From contig NZ_LMTI01000001.1 in NCBI RefSeq assembly GCF_001510665.1, positions 839,849-903,848 of the forward strand: DNA of 64,000 bases, read 5' to 3'. Positions within the stretch are counted from its first letter, which is position 1. Each line of letters begins with the position of its first letter. The DNA comes from Bacillus sp. FJAT-27445. Its GTDB lineage: Bacteria; Bacillota; Bacilli; Bacillales; Cytobacillaceae. Below are positions 36,046 to 44,691 of the stretch, piece by piece. The notes below the pieces were generated by a model. The model was not told where the DNA came from. It was given only the letters and a program-made list of their open reading frames with translations, and did not search any database. A program made the position numbers and the translations under genes.

Positions 36046-36345
36046 AAGTCCCCTATACACATAGGAATAATGTGTATAGAGGACGATTTTGTGACCGCGG
36101 TGCCACCTCAATTGGAATACCAAAACTGGCATTCCCTCTTTCAGGTACGAGAAATGTATCCGATACCCTATCCTTTTAACGGCGGAATCCGTGCAGCCCT
36201 ACTTTTTCCATTCAGGCAACCTCTCGCAAGCCCATTCAACTTTCCTCCCTGTACCGGTTCGCACCCTTCCCGGTTCTCTGTGACAGTTAATGAAAGCCTA
36301 CTCCCCTTGCTCAACGATTTGCTCTATTCAGTTTAATAAATCGTA
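36046..36345 (-). promoter_or_regulatory. Trp T-box riboswitch 2 (proximal)
   Basis: On the minus strand the T-box AGGTGGCACCGCG lies at 36097-36109. The specifier loop GAATGGGCTT carries TGG (Trp) at 36232-36234. A terminator with a 14-15-bp stem (GTCCTCTATACACAT and complement) and six T lies at 36042-36084. The bulge TGGC complements the GCCA end of a tRNA with discriminator G, as expected for tRNA-Trp. Uncharged tRNA-Trp would favour antitermination into trpE. Confidence 0.9.
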
Positions 36346-36400
36346 GTCTTTTTTGAAGTTATTTAGTCTTAACAAAGCTCCAGAAAAATTTCCTGAAAAA

Positions 36401-36672
36401 CAAAAAGGGCCCCTGTCCAAAAAAGGACGGGAGACCCGTGGTGCCACCTTCATTGGCTGTAAAAACAGCCCGCTTCGACCGTATCAAGCCAAATTGGCTA
36501 ATACGCGCCTAATGTAACGATTAGGCAATTCGCCTGGGCCTACACCTTTTATAGGTTCGGTCAGGAAGCTCGGAAGTCCATTCACACAGGCATCGACACT
36601 GATTCGCACCAACCATCAGCTCTCTATAGTTTCTGCCTTTGCTACTCCTCTTCGTCATTGCTTTTGGTATTG
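36401..36672 (-). promoter_or_regulatory. Trp T-box riboswitch 1 (distal)
   Basis: The T-box AGGTGGCACCACG lies at 36437-36449 on the minus strand. The specifier loop GAATGGACTTCC carries TGG at 36578-36580. A distal-loop candidate GGTGCGAATCAG is upstream at about 36597-36608. The terminator (GTCC-TTTTTT-GGAC core extended by GGG/CCC, then TTTTTG) is at 36401-36439. It shares one transcript with the second T-box. Confidence 0.9.
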
Positions 36673-36678
36673 TTTCTT

Positions 36679-36707
36679 ATAATAATCCCGAATTTTCTGA
36701 ATGTCAA
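36679..36707 (-). promoter_or_regulatory. trp operon promoter
   Basis: TTGACA (36702-36707) and TATTAT (36679-36684) are 17 bp apart on the minus strand. The spacer region at 36691-36705 matches the CodY consensus at 12 of 15 positions, which may be chance. Confidence 0.75.
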
Positions 36708-36780
36708 CAATTAAACTTTAATTTTGTTCGTCAATAAAGGTGTCGCTCAAATCCAGATGAGCGACAAAGATTTGCCCAAA

Positions 36781-37410
36781 TTACTTTTCAACCTTCATTC
36801 GCCACTCTTCAGCAAGCTCTGGAATGGCAGCAAGCTTATGAAAAAACTCCTCGCCACCATTCCTATGCAGGACTGCCGAAGCAGCAGAAAGTACAGTTAT
36901 CCCATGCTTGTTCCGTTCTATGAGGCGAATTTCTGATTTAGGCGTTATCATTCCTTCTTCCAGGACCCTAAAAAAATACCCGGTTAAACAGGTTTCATGA
37001 ACCCTTTTTAGAAAAGGGTCAATTGAATTGAATGCTGAGATGGTGGAGCATGGGACTCTCCCCTGTGTAATTTGAACAGTTGTTTCGCCAATTTTAAAGA
37101 TATCTCCAATGTAAACTTCTGACTCCTGCATCCCCGTTGCCGTAATGTTTTCTCCAAAAACAGGCGGTACAAGCTTCCTTCCGAATTCTTTTTCCCACAA
37201 AGAATAATGCTCGTAAGGATACAGGCATAGCGCCCTGTCCGGACCGCCGTGGAATTTTGTATTGGCAATCCCGTCCCCGATAAATCCGTCCTTAGTAAGA
37301 TAGGCTTCTGCTACCGGATCTTTCCCAATTGCAGATACAAATTCACTTCCGTTCCTCTTGAAGCTTTTAGCTTTTCCGATTGATAGTTGTATGATTTTTG
37401 TTGTGACCAT
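36781..37410 (-). CDS. MOSC domain protein (YiiM-like)
   Basis: The product is about 209 residues. The MOSC domain shows DGIANTKFHGGPDRALCLYP, VFGENITATG and ITQGRVPCSTIS, where the cysteine is the expected sulfur/molybdenum-cofactor contact. A C-terminal 3-alpha-like segment follows, as in YiiM. Such proteins handle molybdenum cofactor or reduce N-hydroxylated compounds. The ATG at 37410 has a poor ribosome site. It is a single gene upstream of the trp promoter on the same strand. Confidence 0.8.
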   Translation of the reverse strand: MVTTKIIQLSIGKAKSFKRNGSEFVSAIGKDPVAEAYLTKDGFIGDGIANTKFHGGPDRALCLYPYEHYSLWEKEFGRKLVPPVFGENITATGMQESEVYIGDIFKIGETTVQITQGRVPCSTISAFNSIDPFLKRVHETCLTGYFFRVLEEGMITPKSEIRLIERNKHGITVLSAASAVLHRNGGEEFFHKLAAIPELAEEWRMKVEK

Positions 37411-37576
37411 TATTTTTATCAGCCCGCTTTTCAAATAAAAGGATATATTCTTTTTACTACAATAAAGTGAAATGGTAAATAGTAAAGATACAGCCAGTTC
37501 ATGTGTTCGTTTCCTGAAGGTTAGCTGCAGGAAATTCTTTTTATGTAAATATGTCGAAAAGGCGGTTCGGCTTACA

Positions 37577-38848
37577 ATGGATTACAGCGAGAAGCTATGC
37601 CAGGAAACAGGCAAAAATAAATCAAAAAAATCTGCGGCTGTTACAAAGCAAAAGTGGGCAATCCTATCTTTATCATCGATTCCCCTTGTGATGACTTTGG
37701 GGAACTCAATGCTGATTCCGGTCCTCCCTGCCATGGAGGCGGAGTTATCGATTACTCCTTTCAAAACCAGTATGATTATTACTGTTTATTCCATTGTCGC
37801 GATTTTTTTAATCCCCGTCGCCGGCTACCTATCCGACCATATCGGCAGGAAAAAGGTCATTATTCCAAGCTTAATTATTACAGCACTTGGAGGGGCAATT
37901 TCTGCCTGGGCATCATGGAAGATGGATGATGCCTACTGGGTTATCCTGGCTGGAAGGGCATTGCAGGGAGTAGGGGCTGCAGGCGCGGCGCCGATTGTCC
38001 TGCCATTGGTTGGCGATATGTTCAAAAAAGAGGACGATGTTAGCAGCACGCTTGGCGCCATTGAAACATCGAACACGTTCGGAAAAGTCCTTAGCCCGGT
38101 TTTAGGCTCATTCCTGGCGGGAATTGTCTGGTTTTTACCCTTTGTTTTGATTCCAGTCTTTTGCGCCATTTCAATACTGATGATGATCTTTTTGGTAAAA
38201 TGCCCAAAGAGCGATACAAAGCCAGTCCCATTTAAAACATTTTTCTCGAATATTAAAGACACGTTTACTAAAAAGGGACGTTGGCTCTATTCCATTTTCT
38301 TTATTGGCGGCATACTGATGTTTGTTCTCTTCGGAATTCTCTTTTACCTCTCAGAGGTTTTTGAGAAAGAGCTTGGCATTAAAGATATTAAAAAAGGATT
38401 ATTCCTGGCACTTCCTTTAGGGGCACTTTGCTTGTCATCCTTCATTGCCGGAAAAGCCATTAAAAAGAATAAGGTCTTAATGAAGTGGCTGATCCTGGGC
38501 GGAATTTTAATGGCCGGGGTTTCAATCGCGGCACTCTATTTCTCGGAAAAACTCTGGTTTCTGCTGGTAATGTTTACGATATGCGGGGTTGGAATCGGGG
38601 TTTGCCTTCCTTCTCTCGACGCATTGATAACCGAGGGGGTTGAGAAAAAGGAACGCGGAACAATTACGTCGATTTATAGTTCCATGCGTTTTATCGGAGT
38701 AGCGGCAGGGCCCCCGCTAGTCGCCCTCCTGTTGAAAAAATCAGATGTCTGGATTTTCGTCTTACTAAGCGGGGCGTGTCTCTTATCCGCCTTGGTTGCC
38801 CTATTAAAAATCCGTCCTGGCAGAAAAGAACATCCCAAAAACGCGTAG
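37577..38848 (+). CDS. MFS transporter, drug:H+ antiporter type
   Basis: The 423-residue protein has 12 predicted membrane helices. MFS motif A is GYLSDHIGRKKV between helices 2 and 3. Motif B-like GRALQGVGAAGAAP and motif C-like GKVLSPVLGSFLAG are characteristic of exporters. The substrate is unknown. I chose the ATG at 37577, before a conserved lysine-rich cytosolic start, although an upstream GTG-type extension is open. A terminator follows. Neighbours give no hint of the compound exported. Confidence 0.82.
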   Translation: MDYSEKLCQETGKNKSKKSAAVTKQKWAILSLSSIPLVMTLGNSMLIPVLPAMEAELSITPFKTSMIITVYSIVAIFLIPVAGYLSDHIGRKKVIIPSLIITALGGAISAWASWKMDDAYWVILAGRALQGVGAAGAAPIVLPLVGDMFKKEDDVSSTLGAIETSNTFGKVLSPVLGSFLAGIVWFLPFVLIPVFCAISILMMIFLVKCPKSDTKPVPFKTFFSNIKDTFTKKGRWLYSIFFIGGILMFVLFGILFYLSEVFEKELGIKDIKKGLFLALPLGALCLSSFIAGKAIKKNKVLMKWLILGGILMAGVSIAALYFSEKLWFLLVMFTICGVGIGVCLPSLDALITEGVEKKERGTITSIYSSMRFIGVAAGPPLVALLLKKSDVWIFVLLSGACLLSALVALLKIRPGRKEHPKNA

Positions 38849-38880
38849 GAGCAGCCGCATTTTTCGGCTGCTCTAAACTT
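38849..38880 (+). terminator. Terminator after the MFS gene
   Basis: GAGCAGCCG and CGGCTGCTC form a perfect 9-bp stem, with a modest T run (AAACTTTT) after it. Confidence 0.7.
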
Positions 38881-38930
38881 TTCTATACAGGCCCAATGAA
38901 AATATGTTAAAGTATAAAAGTAATTTATTT

Positions 38931-39014
38931 GCGGGTGTGGCGGAATCGGCAGACGCGCTAGATTCAGGTTCTAGTGGGGGCAACCCCGTGGAGGTTCAAG
39001 TCCTCTCATCCGCA
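38931..39014 (+). tRNA. tRNA-Leu, anticodon CAG
   Basis: This 84-nt class II tRNA has acceptor strands GCGGGTG and CATCCGC, a D-arm with GG, and anticodon stem CTAGA/TCTAG. The loop TTCAGGT gives anticodon CAG at 38965-38967 (reads CUG). The long variable arm is TGGGGGCAACCCCGT and the T-arm is GAGG-TTCAAGT-CCTC. The discriminator is A. CCA is not encoded. A terminator follows. Confidence 0.95.
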
Positions 39015-39028
39015 TAAATAGTTCGACT

Positions 39029-39066
39029 GAGTGTAAAAACCAATAATGGTTTTGCACTCTTTTTTA
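39029..39066 (+). terminator. Terminator after tRNA-Leu
   Basis: GAGTG and CACTC close a long stem with AAAACCA/TGGTTTT, followed by six T. Confidence 0.8.
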
Positions 39067-39106
39067 TTTGAACACTGGTTTGTGCCCGAACCAAACGTGT
39101 TGCCGT

Positions 39107-39262
39107 TCATGAAGACACTTTTATACGATCTTCTTCCTCGAAACTGTCTTCATCCAGGTTATAAAGACACTTTCATACAATTTCCCTCCTCGGAACTGTC
39201 TTCATCGAGGTTATGAAGACACTTTTATACGATTTCCCTCCTCGAAACTGTCTTCATCGAGG
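39107..39262. repeat. Three tandem 52-bp repeats
   Basis: Units at 39107-39158, 39159-39210 and 39211-39262 share GAAGACACTTT...CCTC...AACTGTCTTCATC. Each unit holds an inverted repeat (GAAGACA and TGTCTTC), so each can fold into a hairpin. They lie between tRNA-Leu and the reductase gene and are not coding. Confidence 0.85.
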
Positions 39263-39383
39263 AATTTCTTGTTCAACCAACGGGCAGTTTATATTAGCAA
39301 TCCATAAGAAACAACTCAAACTGAAATGTGCTAAAATGGTTAATGTAAATATCCCTTATGAACAAAACCAAGGAGAACTGAAA

Positions 39384-39959
39384 ATGAGAAAACTCGTTCT
39401 ATTTCTGCACGCATCGCTTGACGGTTTTGTAGAAGGGCCGAATGGTGAAATGGACATTGGCTGGGTTTCCTACGATGCTGATTTGGAGAAACACGCGAAA
39501 GAAATTCTGAGTACTGCCGACACTGTCATTTGGGGACGTGGGACTTATCAGATGATGCACAGTTACTGGCCATCTGTGCCTTCGAACCCATCAGCTTCGC
39601 AGCATGAACGGAATCATGCCGAGTGGATCGAAAAGACTGCCAAAATCGTTTTTTCCACGACGCTGGAGAAAGTAGAGTGGAACAATTCCAGACTGGTGAA
39701 AGAAGATGTAGAGGAAGAGATCAAGAACCTCAAACAGCAGCCAGGCAAGGATATGGTCATCCTCGGCAGTCCTAGGTTCGCACACCACCTTATGCAGCTT
39801 GATTTAATCGATGAGTATAGAATTACGGTTTCTCCCGTCCTGATCGGCAGCGGGTTACCGTTATTCCGAGGTCTCAAAGAGAAGATCAATCTTAAACTTA
39901 TCGAAAACAAGACCTTTGATTCTGGAGCAATAGGTCTCATTTACCAGACGGTTAGATGA
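39384..39959 (+). CDS. Dihydrofolate reductase family protein (RibD C-terminal type)
   Basis: The 191-residue protein begins MRKLVLFLHASLDGFVEG, followed by TVIWGRGTYQMMHSYWP and KDMVILGSPRFAHHLMQ, then SPVLIGSGLPLFRG. This is the RibD_C/YwjB reductase fold that binds NADPH. The physiological substrate is not known. The ATG at 39384 follows AAGGAGAAC; the frame is open upstream into the 52-bp repeats, which I do not count as coding. Confidence 0.85.
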   Translation: MRKLVLFLHASLDGFVEGPNGEMDIGWVSYDADLEKHAKEILSTADTVIWGRGTYQMMHSYWPSVPSNPSASQHERNHAEWIEKTAKIVFSTTLEKVEWNNSRLVKEDVEEEIKNLKQQPGKDMVILGSPRFAHHLMQLDLIDEYRITVSPVLIGSGLPLFRGLKEKINLKLIENKTFDSGAIGLIYQTVR

Positions 39960-40020
39960 CCTTGTCTCCCTAAAGTAGATTACGCTATTGGGTACTCTAG
40001 TTTAACAAGCCAATAACAAT

Positions 40021-40057
40021 AAAACGGAACTTCCTAATTTGTGGAAGTTCCGTTTTT
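40021..40057 (+). terminator. Terminator after the reductase gene
   Basis: AAAACGGAACTTCC and GGAAGTTCCGTTTT form a 14-bp stem followed by T. Confidence 0.85.
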
Positions 40058-40092
40058 ATACCTAATATCAACATGAAACTTTATCAGAGCCT

Positions 40093-40138
40093 AAAATAAA
40101 AGGACTGTAGGCAATCCGGTGGAAGTTTGGCTACAGTC
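40093..40138 (-). terminator. Terminator of the small membrane protein gene
   Basis: GACTGTAG and CTACAGTC pair on the minus strand with a 20-base loop, followed by CTTTTATTTT. Confidence 0.55.
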
Positions 40139-40169
40139 TAAATGGCTCAGAATGAATTCAGCCAAGCAG

Positions 40170-40391
40170 TTACTTTGCCTTTGTGTTAAAATAGACAGCT
40201 AAAACCAATGCCACAATTACTGGAACACCATACGTTACACCTGTTGTTATCAAATGAGCTGAAAAAGGTGCTGACCATTCAGGATGTTTAATATAATTCT
40301 GATAATCAAAATAAATTTTAAATAACATTGTTACTATCAATAAAATTAAAAGAGCGAAAAATGAATTCGAGGCGATTTTGAACTTACTCAT
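40170..40391 (-). CDS. Small two-helix membrane protein
   Basis: The 73-residue product has hydrophobic segments at about 9-26 and 48-67, with an outer loop containing HPEWSAPFSAH. A TTG directly before the ATG has better spacing to GAAGGGGA, so either start is possible. I do not recognise the family. It follows dmsB by 85 bp on the same strand and has its own terminator, so a link to the reductase is possible but not shown. Confidence 0.55.
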   Translation of the reverse strand: MSKFKIASNSFFALLILLIVTMLFKIYFDYQNYIKHPEWSAPFSAHLITTGVTYGVPVIVALVLAVYFNTKAK

Positions 40392-40476
40392 CAATTTGAT
40401 TCCCCTTCATTTTACGAAGTAACATTCAATTTTTATTTTATCATAAAGTTATCAGAATTCTTCGTTTACGTAAAAA

Positions 40477-41055
40477 CTATCTTTTTACAGCATGCCTATG
40501 CGGAGTGATCACCAAATTCGGATTGGTGATTGCCGCGCTTGGCATTCCTTTTACTTCATTGACGGTTCCGTATTTTTTCCGGAGTTCTTCTATTGGGCCA
40601 AACTCAATTGCTCTCATGAGGCATGTAGAGACGCAAACCGGATCCTCGCCCTTTGCCTGCAGATCGAGGCAGAAATCGCATTTATTTGTTTTAAATAATT
40701 TCTCGTTGTATTGCGGTGCTCCATACGGGCATGCCGAGACACAAAATTTTGTTCCGGCGCATTTATCCTGATCGATGACAGTAATCCCGTCTTTCTTCCT
40801 TTTTACGATTGCCCCCGTCGGGCATATTGGGACACACGCCGGCTTTGTACAATGGTTGCAAGAAATTGAAAAGTAAAACGCTTTAATATTGGGGACAATG
40901 GCCGTCCCTTTTTGAATATACGCCCCTTCTTCAAAGCCATACACCCTCCGGAAATTCATCCCGACTTCAAGATTTTTTTTATCCTTGCATGCTACTGTGC
41001 ATGCCTTACAGCCTGAGCAAAGGCTTTGATTAATATAAAAACCCATTTGTGCCAT
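40477..41055 (-). CDS. dmsB: DmsB-type four-cluster ferredoxin subunit
   Basis: The 192-residue protein carries four sets of cysteines for [4Fe-4S] clusters: CSGCKACTVAC, CNHCTKPACVPICP, CAGTKFCVSACPYG and CDFCLDL...CVSTC. It transfers electrons to the molybdopterin subunit DmsA. The ATG at 41055 follows GGGGGGAG; it lies 16 bp after dmsA. No membrane anchor gene (dmsC/nrfD) follows. Confidence 0.9.
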   Translation of the reverse strand: MAQMGFYINQSLCSGCKACTVACKDKKNLEVGMNFRRVYGFEEGAYIQKGTAIVPNIKAFYFSISCNHCTKPACVPICPTGAIVKRKKDGITVIDQDKCAGTKFCVSACPYGAPQYNEKLFKTNKCDFCLDLQAKGEDPVCVSTCLMRAIEFGPIEELRKKYGTVNEVKGMPSAAITNPNLVITPHRHAVKR

Positions 41056-41071
41056 CGTCGGCCACTCCCCC

Positions 41072-43462
41072 CTATGCTTTCTGGACCTCGACAAGATTGG
41101 TTTGCTGTGGGTTTGCTTTTGCAAGCGGAGTCGGCCTTTGAGCGGTCAGCACATTAATGGAGCCCCGCTGGTCGATTCCATCCTTGTCCGGAGAATACCA
41201 TGCACCCTGTGGAATCGCGGCGACTCCCGGTGCTATACGGCTTGTGACTTTAACCGGTATGGCCAGAATGCCCCGGTCATTGAATACCCTTGCCCGGTCC
41301 CCGTCCTTTAAGCCTCTTGCCGCGGCATCTACCGGATTAAGCCACATTTCCTGCCGTGCTGCTTCCTCAAGCCATGGGTTGTTGTCATGGGTTGAGTGGC
41401 AGCGGCGTTTGTAATGCCAGCTGATCAATTGCAACGGGTATTTCTCCTTCAGCGGATCGGCCGGCCCTTCCCAGGCGGGAACGTATTTGGCAAAAGGCGG
41501 GATGACATCATGCTTGTTCATATCCCAGAGCGCTTTTGAAAAGAGCTCGATTTTTCCTGAAGGTGTTTCGAACGGATGATTTGCCGGGTCTTCAATCTGT
41601 TTTTTGAAGCCGACGAGCGTTTCGTCAAACGTAAAATGATGGATTCCTTTTTCCTTGAATTCCTCAAAAGTCGGGAATCCAGGATCTAGCTCCGCCCTCG
41701 TTCTCTCAATGCTGACCTTCACCCAATCAAGCATTGTCCTTCCTTCGGTAAATGCTTCCCTTAGCCCGAAATGCTCGGCAACATCAGCGAACACATCATA
41801 CTCATTCCGGCACTCATATAGGGGTTCGATCGCCTTTTCGCCTAAAATCACATAGTCGCCAAAGCACCATGGGACGCCAATGTCCCACCTTTCAAAAAAC
41901 GATGTTCCAGGTAAGAGAAGATCGGCATACTTCGCGCTGGATGTCATAAACAAATCGCTCACCATGATGAACTCGACCTTGCTTTCATCCTCAAGCAGCT
42001 TGATTGTTTTGTTGATATCGGAATGCTGGTTTACGAGCATATTGCCGCCTATATTGAAGATCAGTTTAATATTCGTGGTAAGTTTATCAGTTCCTTGAAG
42101 GCCGTCCTCCGCGGTTAGTTCCGTTCCTCTTTCGACCGCATCTGCCCAAAGGAAGCATGGAATGGACGCTTTTACTGGATTCTCGTGCTGGATTGGATAA
42201 ACGATATCCGACCTCGACCAGTAGCCCGTACCAGCTGCCCACCCGCCAAGCTTGCCAACGTTTCCAGTCAGGCAGGCGAGCTGCGCCCCGCCGCGCATGA
42301 TTTGTTCCCCGTATGCATGGCGCTGCGGCCCCCAGCCCTGCAAGAGTGCAGCCGGTTTAATGGTCGCGTAATCCCGCGCTATTTCCCTTATTTTAAATGC
42401 AGGTACCTTGCAAATTTTTTCTGCCCATTCGGGGGTTTTCGGAATGCCATCCGTTTTTCCAAGCAGGTAGTTTTTTAGATTTTCCTCTTTTGGCACTCCA
42501 TCTGGCATATGCGATTCATCAAAGCCGATGCAATATTTATCGACAAACTCTTTGTCATAAAGATTTTCAGTAATCATGACATACGCCATTGCATCCATCA
42601 TTGCATTATCAGTTGTTGGCAGGATTGGAATCCACTCATCCGCAAATGCGATTGCTGTGTCCGTGTAGCGGGGGTCAATTACTATTATCTTTGCGCCATT
42701 TTTCTTTGCTTCCCGCAAGTAGGACGTGTAGGGAGTGGAAAAGATATTTTCAGAAGGGTTGTGCCCCCAAAGAATGATGTATTTGGAATGAAGGAACGAA
42801 TCGAAACTAGATCCAGATTCATTTGTTCCGTATGTGTAGGGCGTTGCCACATTTCCGGCTCCCGAGCTATAGTCGTTCCTATATCCGAGATATCCCCCCG
42901 TCATCGCCAGCAACTTCCTGGCCATATTCCTGCCCCCAAATAGTCCCCAAGACTGCCCAGAAGCATAATTCACGTATCTGGACTCCGGCCCGTACGTATC
43001 TCCGATTCTCTTCATCTCTTTGGCTATGATTTCAGTTGCCTCATCCCAGGAGATTCGTTCAAATTTTCCTTCTCCCCGTTTGCCGACCCTTTTCATTGGA
43101 TATTTCAAGCGGTCGGGGTGATAGAGCATTTTTTTGTATCCTCTTCCTCGGATGCACGCTCGCATTTGCGGCGAAAGAACTGTATCTTCATTCGTATCCG
43201 TACTGATCCTTACGACTTGGCCGTCCTTTACATGGGCTTTAATAACGCAGCGGCCGCCGCAATTGTTGATGCTGCACGTCGAAATAATTTTTTCAGGAGT
43301 TTCCGCTTTTAACCCCTTTTCTGGCTGTTTCTTATTGATTAGCTGCATCGCGCCGAACCCTCCAAGCACGAGCGGGATGCCAATTCCACCTGACCATTTT
43401 AAAAAAGTCCGCCTTTTAAATTGCTTATCCAATACACCGTTAATCTGTTCTTTATCCGGCAT
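41072..43462 (-). CDS. dmsA: DMSO reductase family molybdopterin oxidoreductase, DmsA-like
   Basis: The 796-residue catalytic subunit has a twin-arginine signal (KRRTFLKWSGG, Arg17-Arg18). The FS0 cluster motif is Cys63-x4-Cys68-x3-Cys72-x30-Cys103. NDYSSGAGNVATPYTYG marks the molybdenum site, with a serine the likely ligand. LLLPGTSFFERWD and the C-terminal dinucleotide-binding domain (about 690-790) complete it. It would reduce DMSO, an N-oxide or a related oxyanion outside the membrane during anaerobic respiration. ATG overlaps the end of the chaperone gene by 11 bp. Confidence 0.92.
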   Translation of the reverse strand: MPDKEQINGVLDKQFKRRTFLKWSGGIGIPLVLGGFGAMQLINKKQPEKGLKAETPEKIISTCSINNCGGRCVIKAHVKDGQVVRISTDTNEDTVLSPQMRACIRGRGYKKMLYHPDRLKYPMKRVGKRGEGKFERISWDEATEIIAKEMKRIGDTYGPESRYVNYASGQSWGLFGGRNMARKLLAMTGGYLGYRNDYSSGAGNVATPYTYGTNESGSSFDSFLHSKYIILWGHNPSENIFSTPYTSYLREAKKNGAKIIVIDPRYTDTAIAFADEWIPILPTTDNAMMDAMAYVMITENLYDKEFVDKYCIGFDESHMPDGVPKEENLKNYLLGKTDGIPKTPEWAEKICKVPAFKIREIARDYATIKPAALLQGWGPQRHAYGEQIMRGGAQLACLTGNVGKLGGWAAGTGYWSRSDIVYPIQHENPVKASIPCFLWADAVERGTELTAEDGLQGTDKLTTNIKLIFNIGGNMLVNQHSDINKTIKLLEDESKVEFIMVSDLFMTSSAKYADLLLPGTSFFERWDIGVPWCFGDYVILGEKAIEPLYECRNEYDVFADVAEHFGLREAFTEGRTMLDWVKVSIERTRAELDPGFPTFEEFKEKGIHHFTFDETLVGFKKQIEDPANHPFETPSGKIELFSKALWDMNKHDVIPPFAKYVPAWEGPADPLKEKYPLQLISWHYKRRCHSTHDNNPWLEEAARQEMWLNPVDAAARGLKDGDRARVFNDRGILAIPVKVTSRIAPGVAAIPQGAWYSPDKDGIDQRGSINVLTAQRPTPLAKANPQQTNLVEVQKA

Positions 43463-44111
43463 GCGACATTCCCTCCAATACTTCGTTCAGGCATTCAATA
43501 TCTTGGGCGATAAAATCGGCTGCCAATAATGCGGCCCCCTTATAAAGCTTACTGGAGGTGCTATTAGCGAGAGCTTTCCCGAACTTACCTATCCACTTTC
43601 CGAGATGTTGTTTCAGAAAGTAAAGCTCCTTCTTTAGGCAGCGGTTCAGCACCGTGGAGTCACGCGCGCCTATCCCTTTTTCGATTAAGCGGATCATAAA
43701 TTCGAGCTCAAGCACCAAGTGGTCATCCGGTTCATTGTTTTCTTTTGCAAACTTGAGGCCCACACTATGGTATTGCTGCCTGACTGCAAATGCCGATTCG
43801 TCAAACAGCATTTGCTCCCTGCTTGTATAAAACGATTCCCATGGCGGCGCGGGCAAGGTACCTGGACCAATAAACAACCTCGAGTATTCTTTAGCTTCCC
43901 TTTCAAGGTCGTGATTTTCTTTAAAAAACTCGTACAGTTCCGTACCGCCTACTCCAAGGTCTTGTAGGCCATCTACATCACCATTAACAAGAAAAGATTC
44001 GACCCACTCTTTATCAAGCGGCGCAAAAAACAAACCATGCAGAATCAGGTATAAATTGTGCCGGGCCTCCAACAACGGGATAAGCCCATTCGTCTCTAAA
44101 TTTGTCGCCAA
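43452..44111 (-). CDS. TorD/DmsD family molybdoenzyme maturation chaperone
   Basis: The 219-residue all-helical protein shows LEARHNLYLILHGLFFAP at the N-terminus and EYSRLFIGPGTLPAPPWESFYTSRE, the TorD-family signature (Y/F-x-x-LF-x-GP...PPWES). It would bind the twin-arginine signal of DmsA until the cofactor is inserted. The start is a TTG at 44111, five bases after GAGGTGG; a GTG at 44120 overlaps that site. It is the first gene of the dms operon. Confidence 0.85.
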   Translation of the reverse strand: MATNLETNGLIPLLEARHNLYLILHGLFFAPLDKEWVESFLVNGDVDGLQDLGVGGTELYEFFKENHDLEREAKEYSRLFIGPGTLPAPPWESFYTSREQMLFDESAFAVRQQYHSVGLKFAKENNEPDDHLVLELEFMIRLIEKGIGARDSTVLNRCLKKELYFLKQHLGKWIGKFGKALANSTSSKLYKGAALLAADFIAQDIECLNEVLEGMSHAG

Positions 44112-44128
44112 TTGTTCCACCTCTTTAA

Positions 44129-44264
44129 TGTGAACATTTTCGCATATGGTTTTAAAGTACTAGCCCCCACTTCTTCATTTTTGTTTTATCTGTTATAAAC
44201 TACTATACAACCTAATTTTAGCAATTTTATTTTGTAGGTAAGTTGATTTGCTCAACAATTCACA
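44129..44264 (-). promoter_or_regulatory. Fnr-like boxes before the dms operon
   Basis: Two candidates are seen. TGCGA-AAATGT-TCACA (minus strand, 44129-44144) matches 9 of 10 positions but lies only 9 bp from the gene. A weaker one, with one perfect TGTGA half (44249-44264), sits about 40 bp before a start expected from the TAAAAT at 44224-44229. Oxygen control by Fnr fits the operon. Neither site is proven. Confidence 0.4.
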
Positions 44265-44397
44265 TATTGTTCGGAATTTGTCTTTCCTTACTGCCTTGAA
44301 TTTGACTTATATCTTCCGTTCCTTTAAAAAGAAATTGGTTTATGGTATTTTAAAAGTGGTGAGGATAGCCGCCAGAAGCTTTTAGGAGGAAAATGCA

Positions 44398-44679
44398 ATG
44401 GAAATTACAGGCCATACAGTAGAATACCTTGAAGATCCATTCGGTCTTTTGGCAGGAGAACGTTATGAGTTTCTGCTTGATATACGTGTCGATGAGGAAG
44501 ATGAACTTTATACAGAATTAGGTACCGGATTAAAGGTGATTTTTTCAGTGGAAGGTGAAGAACATAAAATCGCCCAATACAATTTTTTTGAAAAAGAATC
44601 CGGAAAAGTATTTGACTTTGAATTAGAGGAAGACGAAGAAGAAATGGTCTTGCATTATTGCAGCCAAAATTTCGTGTAA
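44398..44679 (+). CDS. DUF6509 family acidic protein
   Basis: The 93-residue protein is strongly acidic (DELYTELGTGLK, LEEDEEEMVLHY) and looks all-beta. The N-terminus EITGHTVEYLEDPFGLLAGE followed by RYEFLLDIRVDEEDEL matches the DUF6509 pattern of Bacillaceae. Start follows TAGGAGGAAA. Function unknown. It is divergent from the dms operon. Confidence 0.7.
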   Translation: MEITGHTVEYLEDPFGLLAGERYEFLLDIRVDEEDELYTELGTGLKVIFSVEGEEHKIAQYNFFEKESGKVFDFELEEDEEEMVLHYCSQNFV

Positions 44680-44691
44680 AAATTAAATGTG

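Noticed and set aside
39107-39262. CRISPR array
   Set aside because: The units are contiguous 52-bp repeats with no unique spacers, and there are no cas genes in the window. The 20-21-bp arrays likewise have cores too short and gaps too short for CRISPR.
39213-39383. Longer N-terminus of the dihydrofolate-reductase-like protein
   Set aside because: The extension would read through the 52-bp repeats and lacks a ribosome site; ATG 39384 has one and starts the conserved domain.
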